Shown in pieces: positions 1 through 8,270 of a stretch of DNA of 64,000 nt (positions are counted from its first letter, which is position 1; every line of letters starts with the position of its first letter). The notes below the pieces were generated by a model that had not been told where the DNA came from, searched no databases, and saw only the letters and a program-made list of their open reading frames with translations. Both the position numbers and the translations under genes were made by a program. Source of the DNA: Microbacterium dextranolyticum (GTDB lineage Bacteria; Actinomycetota; Actinomycetes; Actinomycetales; Microbacteriaceae). Where the stretch lies: positions 930,001 to 994,000 of the forward strand of contig NZ_JAFBBR010000001.1 of NCBI RefSeq assembly GCF_016907295.1, in the 5' to 3' direction.

Positions 1-52
1 GGGCGAGGGGGACGGCCAGCGCGAGCGCAGCCAGGGTCTTCTTCTTCGACAT
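1..52 (-). CDS. Exported protein, N-terminus only (cut by window edge)
   Basis: The reverse strand begins an ATG reading frame at 52 that leaves the window after 17 codons. The visible residues are Met-Ser, three lysines, then an Ala/Leu/Val-rich hydrophobic stretch, which looks like the start of a signal peptide. AAGGAG lies 6 to 7 bases upstream of the ATG and supports this start. The mature protein is outside the window, so no function can be given. Confidence 0.6.
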   Translation of the reverse strand, partial: MSKKKTLAALALAVPLA

Positions 53-274
53 GTGATGCTCCTTGGTTGTGTGGGCACCGCACAGCGCAGAAGCGGATTC
101 CTCCGGCGACCCGCGCTCGCCTCATCGCGGTGCCTCCTCGACGCTACGGGGGAGGGGCGCTCGGTCCGAATCGAGGGTGTAACACGGCGACGCGGACGGA
201 CGAGACGTGCGTGGTTCGCGGCATCCCCGTCGACCCTGTAGGATCATTCATCGTGCATGGCGCTCGCGTCGCAC

Positions 275-347
275 GCCGCCCTAGCTCAGTCGGCAGAGCA
301 TTTCACTCGTAATGAAAAGGTCAAGGGTTCGATTCCCTTGGGCGGCT
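275..347 (+). tRNA. tRNA-Thr (anticodon CGT)
   Basis: A 73-nt cloverleaf can be folded by eye. The acceptor stem pairs GCCGCCC (275-281) with GGGCGGC (340-346), followed by discriminator T347. The D arm contains AGCTCAGTCGG, the anticodon stem TTTCA/TGAAA encloses loop CTCGTAA with anticodon CGT, and the T arm is AAGGG-TTCGATT-CCCTT. No CCA is encoded. A TAGGAT hexamer about 30 bases upstream could be the -10 element. Confidence 0.97.
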
Positions 348-353
348 CGGTAA

Positions 354-387
354 GAAGAAGGGTCCCGGACGGGGCCCTTCTTCGTTT
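354..387 (+). terminator. Intrinsic terminator of tRNA-Thr
   Basis: GAAGAAGGG (354-362) pairs with CCCTTCTTC (375-383) and is followed by GTTT, seven bases after the tRNA. A perfect 9-bp stem directly downstream of the tRNA supports a rho-independent terminator. Confidence 0.8.
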
Positions 388-450
388 CTGTCGTGGTGGC
401 ACCTCGCCGCCGGGAGTGTTCAGCGGGCGCCTGGATAGACTGGCGCCGCC

Positions 451-858
451 ATGTCCGCCTCTTCGCCCGCCGTCGTCGATGCCCTCATCGAGGTGTTCAC
501 CTGGGTGGGGCTCGGCGGGGCGTTGGCGCTCGGCGTCGTCGCGGTGATCGCATGGGCGGCGGACGGTTCGTGGCTGCCGGCGGATGCCGTCGTCGATCGT
601 GACGAGGGTCGGACGTACGTGCGCTGGTTCGATGCGGACGGTGATGCCAACAGCGCGGTCGCGAGTCCGGCCGACGCCGCGACTCTGGAGGGGCGCGAGA
701 CGGCGCTCATCTGGTATCGACACGGATGGACAGGGCGCATGCGCCTGCACCGGCGGTCCGCCGGGCTGCGGATGCTCGTGCTGTCGGCCGGGGGCATGCT
801 GGCTCTCGGTGCGCTGTGTCTGATCGCCGGGTGGGTGCTGTACTTCGCGCGAGGCTGA
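451..858 (+). CDS. Small two-helix membrane protein of unknown function
   Basis: The 135-residue product has a hydrophobic helix near residues 13-35 and another near 108-131. Between them is a soluble, Asp-rich stretch containing the words WFDADGD and LIWYRHGW. The topology is therefore two membrane segments around an extracytoplasmic or cytoplasmic domain of about 70 residues. I do not recognise the family. A TAGACT hexamer (436-441) nine bases before the ATG is a plausible -10 element. The gene stands alone between tRNA-Thr and the MMPL gene and follows them in strand. Confidence 0.7.
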   Translation: MSASSPAVVDALIEVFTWVGLGGALALGVVAVIAWAADGSWLPADAVVDRDEGRTYVRWFDADGDANSAVASPADAATLEGRETALIWYRHGWTGRMRLHRRSAGLRMLVLSAGGMLALGALCLIAGWVLYFARG

Positions 859-924
859 GCCCGCGGCGAAGGTCGGGCCGAACATGGCTTCCATGACGGG
901 CATATAACTAGATAAGCTAGCGAC

Positions 925-3168
925 ATGACTTCTCGTGTCGACACCCCCACGCGCTGGCTGCGCATCGGCATCCCCGTGCTGCTCGTTCTCATCTGGCTCG
1001 TCGGCGGGTCGATCGGCGGCCCGTACTTCGGCAAGATCGACGAGGTCGCCACGAACGACCAGTCGAGCTTCCTTCCGTCGTCCGCCGAAGCCACGAAGGT
1101 GCAGGAGCGGCTGACCGAGTTCACCGGCGGCGACACCCTGCCCGCCGTCGTGGTCGTGACCGGCGACGGGGCGCTGACGGATGCGCAGCGCGCCGACATC
1201 GGCGAGCTCGCCACCGCGATCGGCGTCGTGCCGGGTGTCGGCGAGCTCTCGCCCGCGATCCCTTCGGAAGACGGCGAAGCGGTGCAGCTGTTCGTCCCGA
1301 TCTCGACGAGCGGCGACGTCGCCGACACCGTCGCCGAGGTGCGTGCTGCGGTCACGGATCACCTCGCCGACGGGCTGCACGCATGGGTCACCGGGCCCGC
1401 GGGCTTCACCGCCGACCTCGTGAAGGGGTTCCTCGGCATCGACGGGCTGCTGCTCGCCGTCGCGCTCGGCGCCGTGTTCGTCATCCTCGTGATCGTCTAC
1501 CGCTCGCCGCTGCTGCCGGTGCTGGTGCTGCTGACCTCCACCTTCGCGCTCTGCGTGGCGCTGCTCACCGTGTGGTGGCTCGCCAAGGCGGGAGTGTTCG
1601 TGCTGAACGGTCAGGTGCAGGGCATCCTGTTCATCCTCGTGATCGGCGCCGCGACCGACTACGCCCTGCTCTACGTCGCGCGCTTCCGCGAGGCGGTGGG
1701 GCAGGGAAGACCCCGATGGGATGCCACGAAGAAAGCCTGGCGCGGCGCGTTCGAGCCGATCCTCGCCTCGGGCGGCACGGTCATCGCGGGGCTGCTGTGT
1801 CTGCTGCTCAGCGACCTCGCGACCAACCGCGCCCTCGGTCCCATCGCCTCGATCGGCATCGTCTTCGCCGTCCTGTCGGCGCTCACGTTCCTGCCCGCGC
1901 TCCTCGCCCTCGTCGGTCGCGCTGCGTTCTGGCCGTTCGTGCCGAAGCCGGGTGTCGTCGGTGACCCGGGCGATGCCGCCGAGGCGCTCGTCACCGATCC
2001 GAACCGGCCTGTTCGCGGGCTGTGGGCGCGGCAGGCCCGCCTCATCGCCCGGCGCTCGCGCCCGGTGTGGATCATCACGACGATCGTGCTGCTCGTGGCA
2101 TCCGCGGGAATCCTCCAGCTGAAAGCCGACGGCGTGCCGCAGAGCGACCTGGTGCTCGGTGCCTCCGAGGCGCGCGACGGTCAGGACGTGCTGGGCCAGC
2201 ATTTCGCCGCCGGCTCGGGCAGTCCCGCGTACGTCATCGTTCCCCAGGACCGGGTCGCGTCCGCCGTCACCGTGCTGCAGGATGCCGCCGGCATCGCCTC
2301 GGTCGCGGCGACCGCCGCGGGGTCTCCCTCGGGACAGGCCGCCGTCTCGGTCGAGAGCGGCCTGCTCGTGTACCGCGCGGCCGGCGCGCCCGGCGGTGCC
2401 GCCCCCGAACCCACCGTCGTGAACGGCGACGTGCTGCTCGTGGCGACCCTCTCGGATCAGGCGGATTCGCTCGCCGCCGAGAACACGGTGCGATCCCTGC
2501 GGGCGGAGTTCGCGTCGCAGCTGGGCGACGGGGTGGCCCTCGTCGGCGGTCCGACGGCGATCGACCTCGACACGAACGACACCTCGATCCGCGACCGCAC
2601 GGTGATCATCCCGGTGATCCTCGGCGTGATCCTGCTGATCCTCATGCTGCTGCTGCGCGCTGTGATCGCGCCGGTGCTGCTGATCCTCAGCGTCATCCTG
2701 TCGTTCGGTGCCGCGCTGGGGGTGAGCGCCGTCGTCTTCAACGGCGTCTTCGCCTTCCCCGGGGCCGATCCGGCGGTGCCGCTGTACGGGTTCGTCTTCC
2801 TCGTGGCGCTGGGCGTCGACTACAACATCTTCCTGATGTCGCGCGTGCGGGAAGAGTCGCTGCGCCACGGAACGCGCGCCGGCATCCTCCGCGGTCTCGT
2901 CGCGACAGGTGGGGTGATCACCTCGGCAGGGCTCGTGCTGGCCGCGACGTTCGCCGCCCTCGGGGTGATCCCGATCCTGTTCCTCGCTCAGCTCGCCTTC
3001 ATCGTCGCGTTCGGGGTGCTTCTCGACACGTTCGTCGTGCGCTCTCTGCTGGTGCCGGCGGCGGCATACGACCTCGGCCGCGTCATCTGGTGGCCGTCGC
3101 GGCTGGCGCGCGCCGAACGCGCAAACCCTGTGTCGGAGGGGGAGTCGCGGCGTAACCTCGGGGTATGA
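925..3168 (+). CDS. MMPL/RND-family transporter
   Basis: The 747-residue protein has the MMPL layout of two repeats, each with one membrane helix, a large extracytoplasmic loop, then a bundle of five helices. The first bundle carries GAATDY near residue 242 and the second GVDYN near 630, matching the paired G-x-x-x-D-Y motifs that couple proton flow in MMPL proteins. The family exports lipids or hydrophobic compounds across the inner membrane, but the substrate cannot be read from sequence. TAAGCT ends six bases before the ATG and no ribosome-binding site is present, so the mRNA is probably leaderless. The stop overlaps the start of the nicotinamidase gene by 4 bp (ATGA). Confidence 0.93.
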   Translation: MTSRVDTPTRWLRIGIPVLLVLIWLVGGSIGGPYFGKIDEVATNDQSSFLPSSAEATKVQERLTEFTGGDTLPAVVVVTGDGALTDAQRADIGELATAIGVVPGVGELSPAIPSEDGEAVQLFVPISTSGDVADTVAEVRAAVTDHLADGLHAWVTGPAGFTADLVKGFLGIDGLLLAVALGAVFVILVIVYRSPLLPVLVLLTSTFALCVALLTVWWLAKAGVFVLNGQVQGILFILVIGAATDYALLYVARFREAVGQGRPRWDATKKAWRGAFEPILASGGTVIAGLLCLLLSDLATNRALGPIASIGIVFAVLSALTFLPALLALVGRAAFWPFVPKPGVVGDPGDAAEALVTDPNRPVRGLWARQARLIARRSRPVWIITTIVLLVASAGILQLKADGVPQSDLVLGASEARDGQDVLGQHFAAGSGSPAYVIVPQDRVASAVTVLQDAAGIASVAATAAGSPSGQAAVSVESGLLVYRAAGAPGGAAPEPTVVNGDVLLVATLSDQADSLAAENTVRSLRAEFASQLGDGVALVGGPTAIDLDTNDTSIRDRTVIIPVILGVILLILMLLLRAVIAPVLLILSVILSFGAALGVSAVVFNGVFAFPGADPAVPLYGFVFLVALGVDYNIFLMSRVREESLRHGTRAGILRGLVATGGVITSAGLVLAATFAALGVIPILFLAQLAFIVAFGVLLDTFVVRSLLVPAAAYDLGRVIWWPSRLARAERANPVSEGESRRNLGV

Positions 3169-3746
3169 CCAGGGCACTTTTCATCGTGGACGTGCAGAAC
3201 GACTTCACCGAGGGCGGCGCGCTCGGCGTCGACGGGGGTGACGCGATCGCAGCCGGCATCACCGCGCACCTCGCCGTGCATGCGGGGGAGTACGACGTGA
3301 TCGTCGCCTCGCGCGATTGGCACGATCCGGATTCCGACAACGGCGGCCACATCGTCCTCGACGGTGCCCCCGACTTCGTCGACACCTGGCCGGTGCACTG
3401 CGTCGCCGGCACGCACGGTGCCGACTACGACCCGGGTCTTCGGACGGATGCCGTGACCCACCATGTGCGGAAGGGGCAGGGCGTTCCCGCGTACTCGCTG
3501 TTCGAGGGGACGACCGAGGCCGGCGAGCGGGTGGCCGACATCCTCGCGGCGCACGGTGTCACCGAGGTCGACGTCACGGGCATCGCGACCGACTACTGCG
3601 TGCGCGCGTCGGCACTGGATGCCGTGGCCCACGGCATCCGCGTGCGGGTTCTCACGGATCTCGTCGCGGGCGTCGCGCCCGCCTCGTCGGAGCGTGCGCT
3701 CGCCGAACTCGCCCACGCCGGCGCCGAGCTGGCGGGTGCCGCGTGA
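3165..3746 (+). CDS. pncA: Nicotinamidase (isochorismatase-like hydrolase)
   Basis: This cysteine hydrolase converts nicotinamide to nicotinate for NAD salvage. The 193-residue sequence shows the family catalytic triad: Asp9 in DVQNDF, Lys103 in VRKGQG and Cys145 in TDYCV. A metal-site pattern (DWH, and H in GGHI) lies near residues 52-64, and the cis-peptide region GIATDYC is typical of PncA. The start overlaps the MMPL stop by 4 bp and the stop overlaps the next start (GTGA), which suggests translational coupling in a three-gene operon. Assignment as nicotinamidase rather than another isochorismatase-fold enzyme rests on length and the metal residues. Confidence 0.9.
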   Translation: MTRALFIVDVQNDFTEGGALGVDGGDAIAAGITAHLAVHAGEYDVIVASRDWHDPDSDNGGHIVLDGAPDFVDTWPVHCVAGTHGADYDPGLRTDAVTHHVRKGQGVPAYSLFEGTTEAGERVADILAAHGVTEVDVTGIATDYCVRASALDAVAHGIRVRVLTDLVAGVAPASSERALAELAHAGAELAGAA

Positions 3747-4375
3747 GCGCGCCGGCGGGGTGGTACCCCGACCCGCAGAGCGGCGGCGCGGTCCGCTGGT
3801 GGGACGGTGCGCAGTGGACGGTTCACGCGCCGCAGGCGACAGCGCCGGTCGCATCCGGGGGATGGGTGGCGCCCGCTCCAGTGCGGGTCGACACGAACAC
3901 CGTCTGGATCTGGCTGGCGATCGTGGCATCCGTGCTGCCGCTCGGGGGACTCTTCTTCATCGACTGGAACGGCTACATGAACACGATCATGCTGCCGAGC
4001 GCCACGCACAACTCCGGGGCATTCGTGTCCGGCATCGTGCAGTGGCAGGTGCGGATGCTGCTCATCTCGGGGCTGAGCTGGCTGTGGATGGGTGTGTTCA
4101 TCCTGTTCTCCTGGCTTGACTGGAGGGAGCTCCGTCGCCGCGGCGTTCCGCTGCCGTTCTCGTGGGCCTGGTCGTTCTTCGCCCTGCTCGGCGGGGGCGC
4201 CGCGGTCTACGTGATCGGTCGCACCGTCGTGCTGAAGCGACGCACCGAATCGGGCGGCTGGGCGCCGCTGTGGGTGTGGATCGGCGCCACCGTGCTCAGC
4301 TGCGTCATCGTCACCGTGTGGATGGTCTCGGCGTTCGAGGCGATGATGGCGCACATGATGAGCATCTACTCCTGA
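3743..4375 (+). CDS. DUF2510 membrane protein
   Basis: The 210-residue product starts with GTG inside the nicotinamidase stop. Residues 4-28 form a DUF2510 domain (AGWYPDP, then WWDGAQWT), a short Trp-rich actinobacterial module found at the N-terminus of membrane proteins. Four hydrophobic helices follow, near residues 54-72, 98-119, 135-155 and 172-192. The function is unknown. The 3' end overlaps the convergent gene at 4366 by 10 bp. Confidence 0.8.
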   Translation: MSAPAGWYPDPQSGGAVRWWDGAQWTVHAPQATAPVASGGWVAPAPVRVDTNTVWIWLAIVASVLPLGGLFFIDWNGYMNTIMLPSATHNSGAFVSGIVQWQVRMLLISGLSWLWMGVFILFSWLDWRELRRRGVPLPFSWAWSFFALLGGGAAVYVIGRTVVLKRRTESGGWAPLWVWIGATVLSCVIVTVWMVSAFEAMMAHMMSIYS

Positions 4376-4590
4376 CCGGGCCGCGCCACGACGCTGCTCG
4401 CTGCGACGGGTGGCAGGAGGGCGTCGCGTCCGGCATCCACCCGCCACGCGCCGCAGGCGTCACAGTGGACGTAGAGGACCCACCCCTCCGAGGTCGCGTG
4501 GCGCGAGCGGGTGCTCCAGGCGTGCTCGTGGTCTCGCTCGTGAGAGGGGGCGAGTGGATGCCGGTCGGTGAGGCTGTCGAGTGAGGTCAT
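4366..4590 (-). CDS. Small His/Cys-rich protein of unknown function
   Basis: The 74-residue frame contains one HCDACGAW motif (CxxC near residues 42-45) preceded by a His-rich stretch, so a single metal or zinc knuckle is possible. I chose the ATG at 4590 because the only upstream alternative would run into the divergent gene at 4616. The final 10 bp overlap the convergent DUF2510 gene. Codon use is normal for the genome. I do not recognise a family; it could be a spurious frame, though the CxxC and the divergent layout argue against that. Confidence 0.5.
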   Translation of the reverse strand: MTSLDSLTDRHPLAPSHERDHEHAWSTRSRHATSEGWVLYVHCDACGAWRVDAGRDALLPPVAASSVVARPGQE

Positions 4591-4615
4591 GAGCTCACGA
4601 TGATGTAATGGTCTT

Positions 4616-5188
4616 ATGCATCTCAACCCTTACGGCGAATATGCGGTGCTTCTGGCCGCCTCGCTCGCCAACGACTGGCCGCAGGACCGCGATGCCATCG
4701 TCGACCGCACACGTAAGCACGGGATGACGATGGAGTTCACGGCGGCGGCGGACGACCATCGGCGGGTGCGCCGAGTCGTCGACGAGTGGCTGACCGTCGT
4801 CGACGCGCAGGATCCGCACGAGCGCGCCCGCCTGCTGAACCGGCACATGGTGGCCGCCGCCGCGTACCCGAGGCTCACCGATCACGACGACGAGGGCTGG
4901 CATCTGCACTATCGCGACGACGACGCCACCTCCCTTCCGGCGGTGCTCGCCGCGGTCTTCAGCGTCGGGACGGCGCTGCATCTGACGACCCGCGGGATGC
5001 AGCGGCTTCGCCGTTGCGCCGCCGGCGATGATCCGGGTGACCCGTGTTCCGCGGTGGTCGTCGACGTCACCCGCAACGGACGGCAGCGCTACTGCTCGGT
5101 GCGGTGCGCCAACCGCGCGGCCGTGCGGCGACACCGGGCGCGGAATGAAGAGGACTCTCGGCAACGCTCGATCGGACGGGCTCGATAG
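4616..5188 (+). CDS. CGNR zinc-finger (ABATE-domain) putative regulator
   Basis: The 190-residue protein ends in a CGNR-type zinc finger: CAA, then PCSAVVVD, NGRQRYCS and CANR, followed by an Arg/His-rich tail. CGNR proteins are thought to be DNA-binding regulators of stress or antibiotic genes, based on their domain organisation. Here Cys-Ala-Asn-Arg replaces the eponymous CGNR, a common variant. The N-terminal 130 residues correspond to the ABATE region (ASLANDW near residue 15). TGTAAT lies six bases before the ATG. The gene is divergent from a small CxxC gene with only 25 bp between the two starts. Confidence 0.78.
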   Translation: MHLNPYGEYAVLLAASLANDWPQDRDAIVDRTRKHGMTMEFTAAADDHRRVRRVVDEWLTVVDAQDPHERARLLNRHMVAAAAYPRLTDHDDEGWHLHYRDDDATSLPAVLAAVFSVGTALHLTTRGMQRLRRCAAGDDPGDPCSAVVVDVTRNGRQRYCSVRCANRAAVRRHRARNEEDSRQRSIGRAR

Positions 5189-5244
5189 GATCATCGACCA
5201 TGACGAGAGATGGACGGCCCTCCCGGTTCAAGGAGACACGTCTG

Positions 5245-5937
5245 ATGTCCGGGCCCCACAACACCTACCTCGAGGGGTGTGACGAGGCGAAGGCGTTCGC
5301 GCGCCGCCTCACCTGGTGGCTCAACGGCGAGGGTGTCTCGGTCGGCAGCAACTACGTCGTCGACGTTCACCTCGACACGGCCCTGGCGCCGAACACCGTG
5401 CAGGTCGGTCCGGTGGGGCGCGGCGCGGATGACTGGCAGACGCGCGAGGTCACGGTCGGCGTTGAGCCCGATTCGTCGCCGGCTGACGCCGATCGGATCG
5501 CGATTGCGGCGATCACTCTCGGGGTCCGTGCGCTCGTTCCCGATCACGCGCCGCGGGTCGACGAGGCGGCGCACATTGTCGGGGAAAGCGGCGAGCGATG
5601 CCGCTTCCTCCACCGCGCCAAAGAAACCACGAAAGAGATCGTCGAGGTCACCTCGACGATTGCGGCACGGCCGCATCCGAGCCACGTGTTCATCGCCGTC
5701 ACCGACAAGGCGACCGGGCTCTACCGCGAGAGCCCGCCGATCGCGGTCACCGTGTGGGATGACGCCGTCTACCTCGCGGGCAAGATCCGGCGGACGCGCA
5801 CCGGCGTCGCGATCGATGCGCGCAACGGCTACCCGGCGCAGCTCGTCGCCGCAGCCACGGGCCCGCTCGAGTGGACCATCGACGAGCTCGTGCCGACCGA
5901 GCGCCCGCTGACCTCGTCGCTTCTCGTGTGGCGGTGA
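5245..5937 (+). CDS. Conserved-looking protein of unknown function
   Basis: The protein is soluble, 230 residues, with no signal peptide or membrane helix. It alternates beta-rich words (VTVGVEP, IAVTVWDDAVYL) and helices. I prefer the ATG at 5245 because AAGGAG stands 9 bases upstream. An alternative ATG at 5200 follows a TAGGAT hexamer by eight bases and could be a leaderless start adding 15 basic residues. Either way, transcription probably begins near 5199. I recognise no family. Confidence 0.65.
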   Translation: MSGPHNTYLEGCDEAKAFARRLTWWLNGEGVSVGSNYVVDVHLDTALAPNTVQVGPVGRGADDWQTREVTVGVEPDSSPADADRIAIAAITLGVRALVPDHAPRVDEAAHIVGESGERCRFLHRAKETTKEIVEVTSTIAARPHPSHVFIAVTDKATGLYRESPPIAVTVWDDAVYLAGKIRRTRTGVAIDARNGYPAQLVAAATGPLEWTIDELVPTERPLTSSLLVWR

Positions 5938-5993
5938 GCGCGCTCCGTCTTGAGGGGGAGGTGCCCGCGGATCCGGCGGCTTAGCGTCGAGAG

Positions 5994-6122
5994 ATGGACA
6001 TCTCGTCAATGATCATGGGCGCGTCGATCGCGTCCGTCGCATGGGTCGCGTTCGTCCCCTGGACGAAGCTCAGGCGGCTGAAGGAACTCGACGAGCGCGA
6101 CGCCCGCACGAAAGGCGAGTGA
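5994..6122 (+). CDS. Small membrane protein (42 aa)
   Basis: The ATG frame encodes a hydrophobic Ser/Ile/Ala/Val/Trp helix (residues 5-22) followed by a charged tail rich in Lys, Arg, Glu and Asp. A TTAGCGT hexamer region lies nine bases upstream of the start, giving a plausible leaderless promoter. This topology, one N-terminal membrane helix with a basic cytoplasmic tail, is typical of small regulatory membrane proteins, but nothing specific can be said. Confidence 0.45.
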   Translation: MDISSMIMGASIASVAWVAFVPWTKLRRLKELDERDARTKGE

Positions 6123-6148
6123 CTGCGCTGCGGTCGGGCATCGATGGG

Positions 6149-6448
6149 TCAGGCGCTCAGCGGCTGGATTGTGCTGATCGGCGTTTCGGTACGGGCGAGC
6201 GCGAGGTCGTAGCCCTCCTGCAGTCGGAGCCAGAACTGCGGTGTGGTGCCGAAGAACGCACCTAGGCGCAACGCGGTGTCCGCCGTAATCGCCTGCTTGC
6301 CGCGGACGATCCGCGAGACGCGTGCCTGATCGACGCCGATGCGCTTGGCGAGCTCGTACTGGCTCAGCCCGAACGGCTCGAGAAACTCCTCCAGCAGGAT
6401 CTCACCCGGCGTCGAGAGATCGTCAGTGATAGTCGATGAATGCGACAT
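6149..6448 (-). CDS. higA: HigA-family antitoxin
   Basis: The 99-residue protein is an XRE-type helix-turn-helix antitoxin of the HigA group. STPGEILLEEFLEP at the N-terminus and LSQYELAKRIGVDQARVSRI as the DNA-binding helices match the family closely, with FFGTTPQFWLRLQ as its usual C-terminal half. It should neutralise the HigB ribonuclease encoded just upstream and repress the shared promoter. Its start lies 26 bp inside higB, so the order is toxin first, as is usual for higBA. Confidence 0.93.
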   Translation of the reverse strand: MSHSSTITDDLSTPGEILLEEFLEPFGLSQYELAKRIGVDQARVSRIVRGKQAITADTALRLGAFFGTTPQFWLRLQEGYDLALARTETPISTIQPLSA

Positions 6449-6701
6449 TGTTCGCTTCCCCTCCGTCCCAGTCGAAGACCAGTCTCCATTGGTCGTTGAC
6501 CCGGATGCTGTACGTGCCCGCCCGGTCGCCTTGCAGCTTCTCGAGGCGGTTTGAGGGTGGGATCCTCAGATCGTGGAGCTCCGCTGCCGCCTCGAGCATT
6601 TGGAGCTTGCGCACCAGACGCCTCCGGACGTCGGGTGGCACGCGTCGCGGTGCTGGACCACCGAGCCAGTATTCCTCGATGTCCCGATCCGCAAACTTCA
6701 C
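6423..6701 (-). CDS. higB: HigB-family toxin (RelE-fold mRNA interferase)
   Basis: The 92-residue frame has GTG as its start and the HigB signatures LRIPPSNRLEKLQGDR and YSIRVNDQWRLVF in the central and C-terminal halves. HigB toxins bind the ribosome and cut mRNA during translation. The ending NVAFIDYH is the usual family terminus with its conserved Tyr-His. Full length and intact residues suggest a functional toxin. It overlaps higA by 26 bp. Confidence 0.92.
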   Translation of the reverse strand: MKFADRDIEEYWLGGPAPRRVPPDVRRRLVRKLQMLEAAAELHDLRIPPSNRLEKLQGDRAGTYSIRVNDQWRLVFDWDGGEANNVAFIDYH

Positions 6702-6708
6702 ACCGCCA

Positions 6709-6729
6709 TACTAGCGTAGCGCGCAAGTA
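6709..6729 (-). promoter_or_regulatory. Palindromic operator of higBA (candidate HigA site)
   Basis: TACTAGCG (6709-6716) and CGCAAGTA (6722-6729) form an inverted repeat with 7 of 8 positions matching and a 5-bp spacer. It sits 8 bp upstream of the higB GTG start, where autorepression by HigA-type antitoxins normally acts. Confidence 0.55.
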
Positions 6730-6943
6730 TTGAGGAGGGGGCTGACGGGGCGGTCAGCCAGCACACGAATGATGATCCCTAAACGGGCAGCGCCCGATGA
6801 GGGGGCGGTCATGAGCGCTCTGAGCACCACCGTCGATGGATTGTGTGGCTGTCGTCGCGTGCGCGATGCAGATCGCGACACGAGCTGACGCTCGAGGTGC
6901 TTTGCACGGTCCTAAGATTGCGGACTACGCGGACCCGTGAGGA

Positions 6944-7321
6944 CTACTGATCGATGCGCGTCGGGGCCTCTCGGCTTCGCCGCTGCCAGCGCGCGCCGTC
7001 TGCGTCGGTGAAATGAATCAAACCGCGATTCTCGTGGGCCTCCGCCGCGATCGGGGCGGCAGCGCCCGTAATCGGCACGTTGATCTGATTGCGCTGATGT
7101 TCGCTCAGGACGGGCGATTTCCCGATCCCCGTGGCGTCGTGATGCCCGGCGAGAATCGCCGACACCTCAATGTCGTAGATGGGTCGATCGCTGCCGTTGT
7201 GGAAGCTCACGGTCACGTACGCGTCGTAGCCATTGTGTGCGTAGCCCGCCGCCTCCACAGTGACCGCGCTCGCCTGCCGCTTCTCCCGCTCCTCCGTCGC
7301 GGCCTGGAACGAAGCCGGGTC
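6944..7321 (-). pseudogene. 5'-truncated gene (coiled-coil plus beta domain), broken by the IS3 element
   Basis: An open frame without a convincing start runs out of the IS left end at 7321. It begins with a charged, helical Glu/Lys/Arg/Gln stretch, then a beta-rich domain with AYVTVSFHNGSDRPIYD and a short C-terminus. The layout of coiled coil followed by VTVxNxSDxPIYDV is common in actinobacterial membrane-anchored proteins whose N-terminus carries membrane helices; those are missing here. The IS insertion or an associated deletion removed the 5' part. Function unknown. Confidence 0.7.
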
Positions 7322-7358
7322 TGCCCCGAGTCTTGTTGACAGTCGGGGTTTGGGGTGA

Positions 7359-8240
7359 TCAGGCCGCTTCTGCGTCCTTGTAGATCATCTCAAACTCGGC
7401 GGGGGTGAGTTTGCCGAGGCCGCGCTGCCGGCGCCTTCGGTTGTACTTCGTTTCGATCCAGGTGACGATCGCGAGGCGGAGATCGGCGCGGGTGTCCCAG
7501 CGTCTCGTGTTGAGTACGTTCTTCTGGAGGAGACTGAAGAAGCTCTCCATACTCGCGTTGTCCCCGGCGCCGTAGGATCTGCCCATGGAGCCGACGAGCC
7601 CGTTGTTGCGGAGCAGGTTCTGGGTGCGTTTCGCGCGGAACTGGCCGCCTCTGTCGGAGTGGCAGATCGTGCCGTCAGGTGAGCGCAACGCGATCGCGTT
7701 GCGCATCGCCGCGCGGGCGAGAGATGACTTCATGCGGGTGTCGATGGAGTAACCGACGATCTTGTTCGACCAGACGTCTTTGATCGCGCAGATGTAGAGC
7801 TTGCCTTCTCTGGTCGGGTGTTCCGAGATGTCCCAGAGCCAGACCTTGTTCGGCCCGTCGGCGATGAACTCGTGCCGGATGACGCCGTGCTCGTCGACGA
7901 CCGCGAGGAGGTCATCATGCGGCGCAGGTCCCGTGCTGCCGGGTTTGCTGCGCTTGCGGTGGTGCGACGCGTGGATGCCCGCGATCCGGCAGAGTCGGTG
8001 CACCCGGTTCTCGCTCGCGGAGATCCCGTGCTCGGACTCGAGCTCATCGGTGAGGAACCTGTAGCCGAGCGTGACGTCGTCGGCATGGAGGTCGTAGAGC
8101 ACATCGATCAGGTGCGCGTCGTCCCAGTCCCGCTGGGAGACCGGGTCTTTGAGCCACTGGTAGTACCCCTGCCTGGACAGGCCGAGGACCCGCAACGCCA
8201 CCGCGACCGGCACCCGCACGGGAGCACCGGCCGCAGCCAT
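7359..8240 (-). CDS. IS3-family transposase OrfB (DDE catalytic part)
   Basis: The 293-residue frame contains an HTH_21-like N-terminus (GLSRQGYYQWL) and an rve integrase core. The catalytic acidic residues are visible: Asp in VWLWDISEH, Asp in CHSDRGGQF and Glu in DNASMESFF. The frame is open upstream of its first ATG into orfA, so it is probably produced mainly as an OrfAB fusion by -1 frameshifting at 8264-8267. All catalytic residues are intact, so the element may be active. Confidence 0.93.
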   Translation of the reverse strand: MAAAGAPVRVPVAVALRVLGLSRQGYYQWLKDPVSQRDWDDAHLIDVLYDLHADDVTLGYRFLTDELESEHGISASENRVHRLCRIAGIHASHHRKRSKPGSTGPAPHDDLLAVVDEHGVIRHEFIADGPNKVWLWDISEHPTREGKLYICAIKDVWSNKIVGYSIDTRMKSSLARAAMRNAIALRSPDGTICHSDRGGQFRAKRTQNLLRNNGLVGSMGRSYGAGDNASMESFFSLLQKNVLNTRRWDTRADLRLAIVTWIETKYNRRRRQRGLGKLTPAEFEMIYKDAEAA

Positions 8241-8257
8241 CTCGTGGACGAGCGGGA

Positions 8258-8270
8258 AGACTATTTTCCC
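8258..8270 (-). other. Probable -1 programmed frameshift site in the IS
   Basis: On the reverse strand orfA ends GGG AAA ATA G, with its TAG stop at 8261-8263 directly after the A4 run (8264-8267). Slipping back one base continues as Lys-Ile-Val-Phe-Pro into orfB without a stop. A slippery A run at the orfA terminus is characteristic of the IS3 family. Confidence 0.7.

Noticed and set aside
286..3177. 963-codon reverse-strand open frame opposite the MMPL gene
   Set aside because: Composition is Arg/His/Asp-rich without domains; it mirrors the GC-rich third positions of the real forward genes.
6041..6265. Forward open frame overlapping higA
   Set aside because: No start signal, no family resemblance, and it overlaps the well-supported antitoxin.
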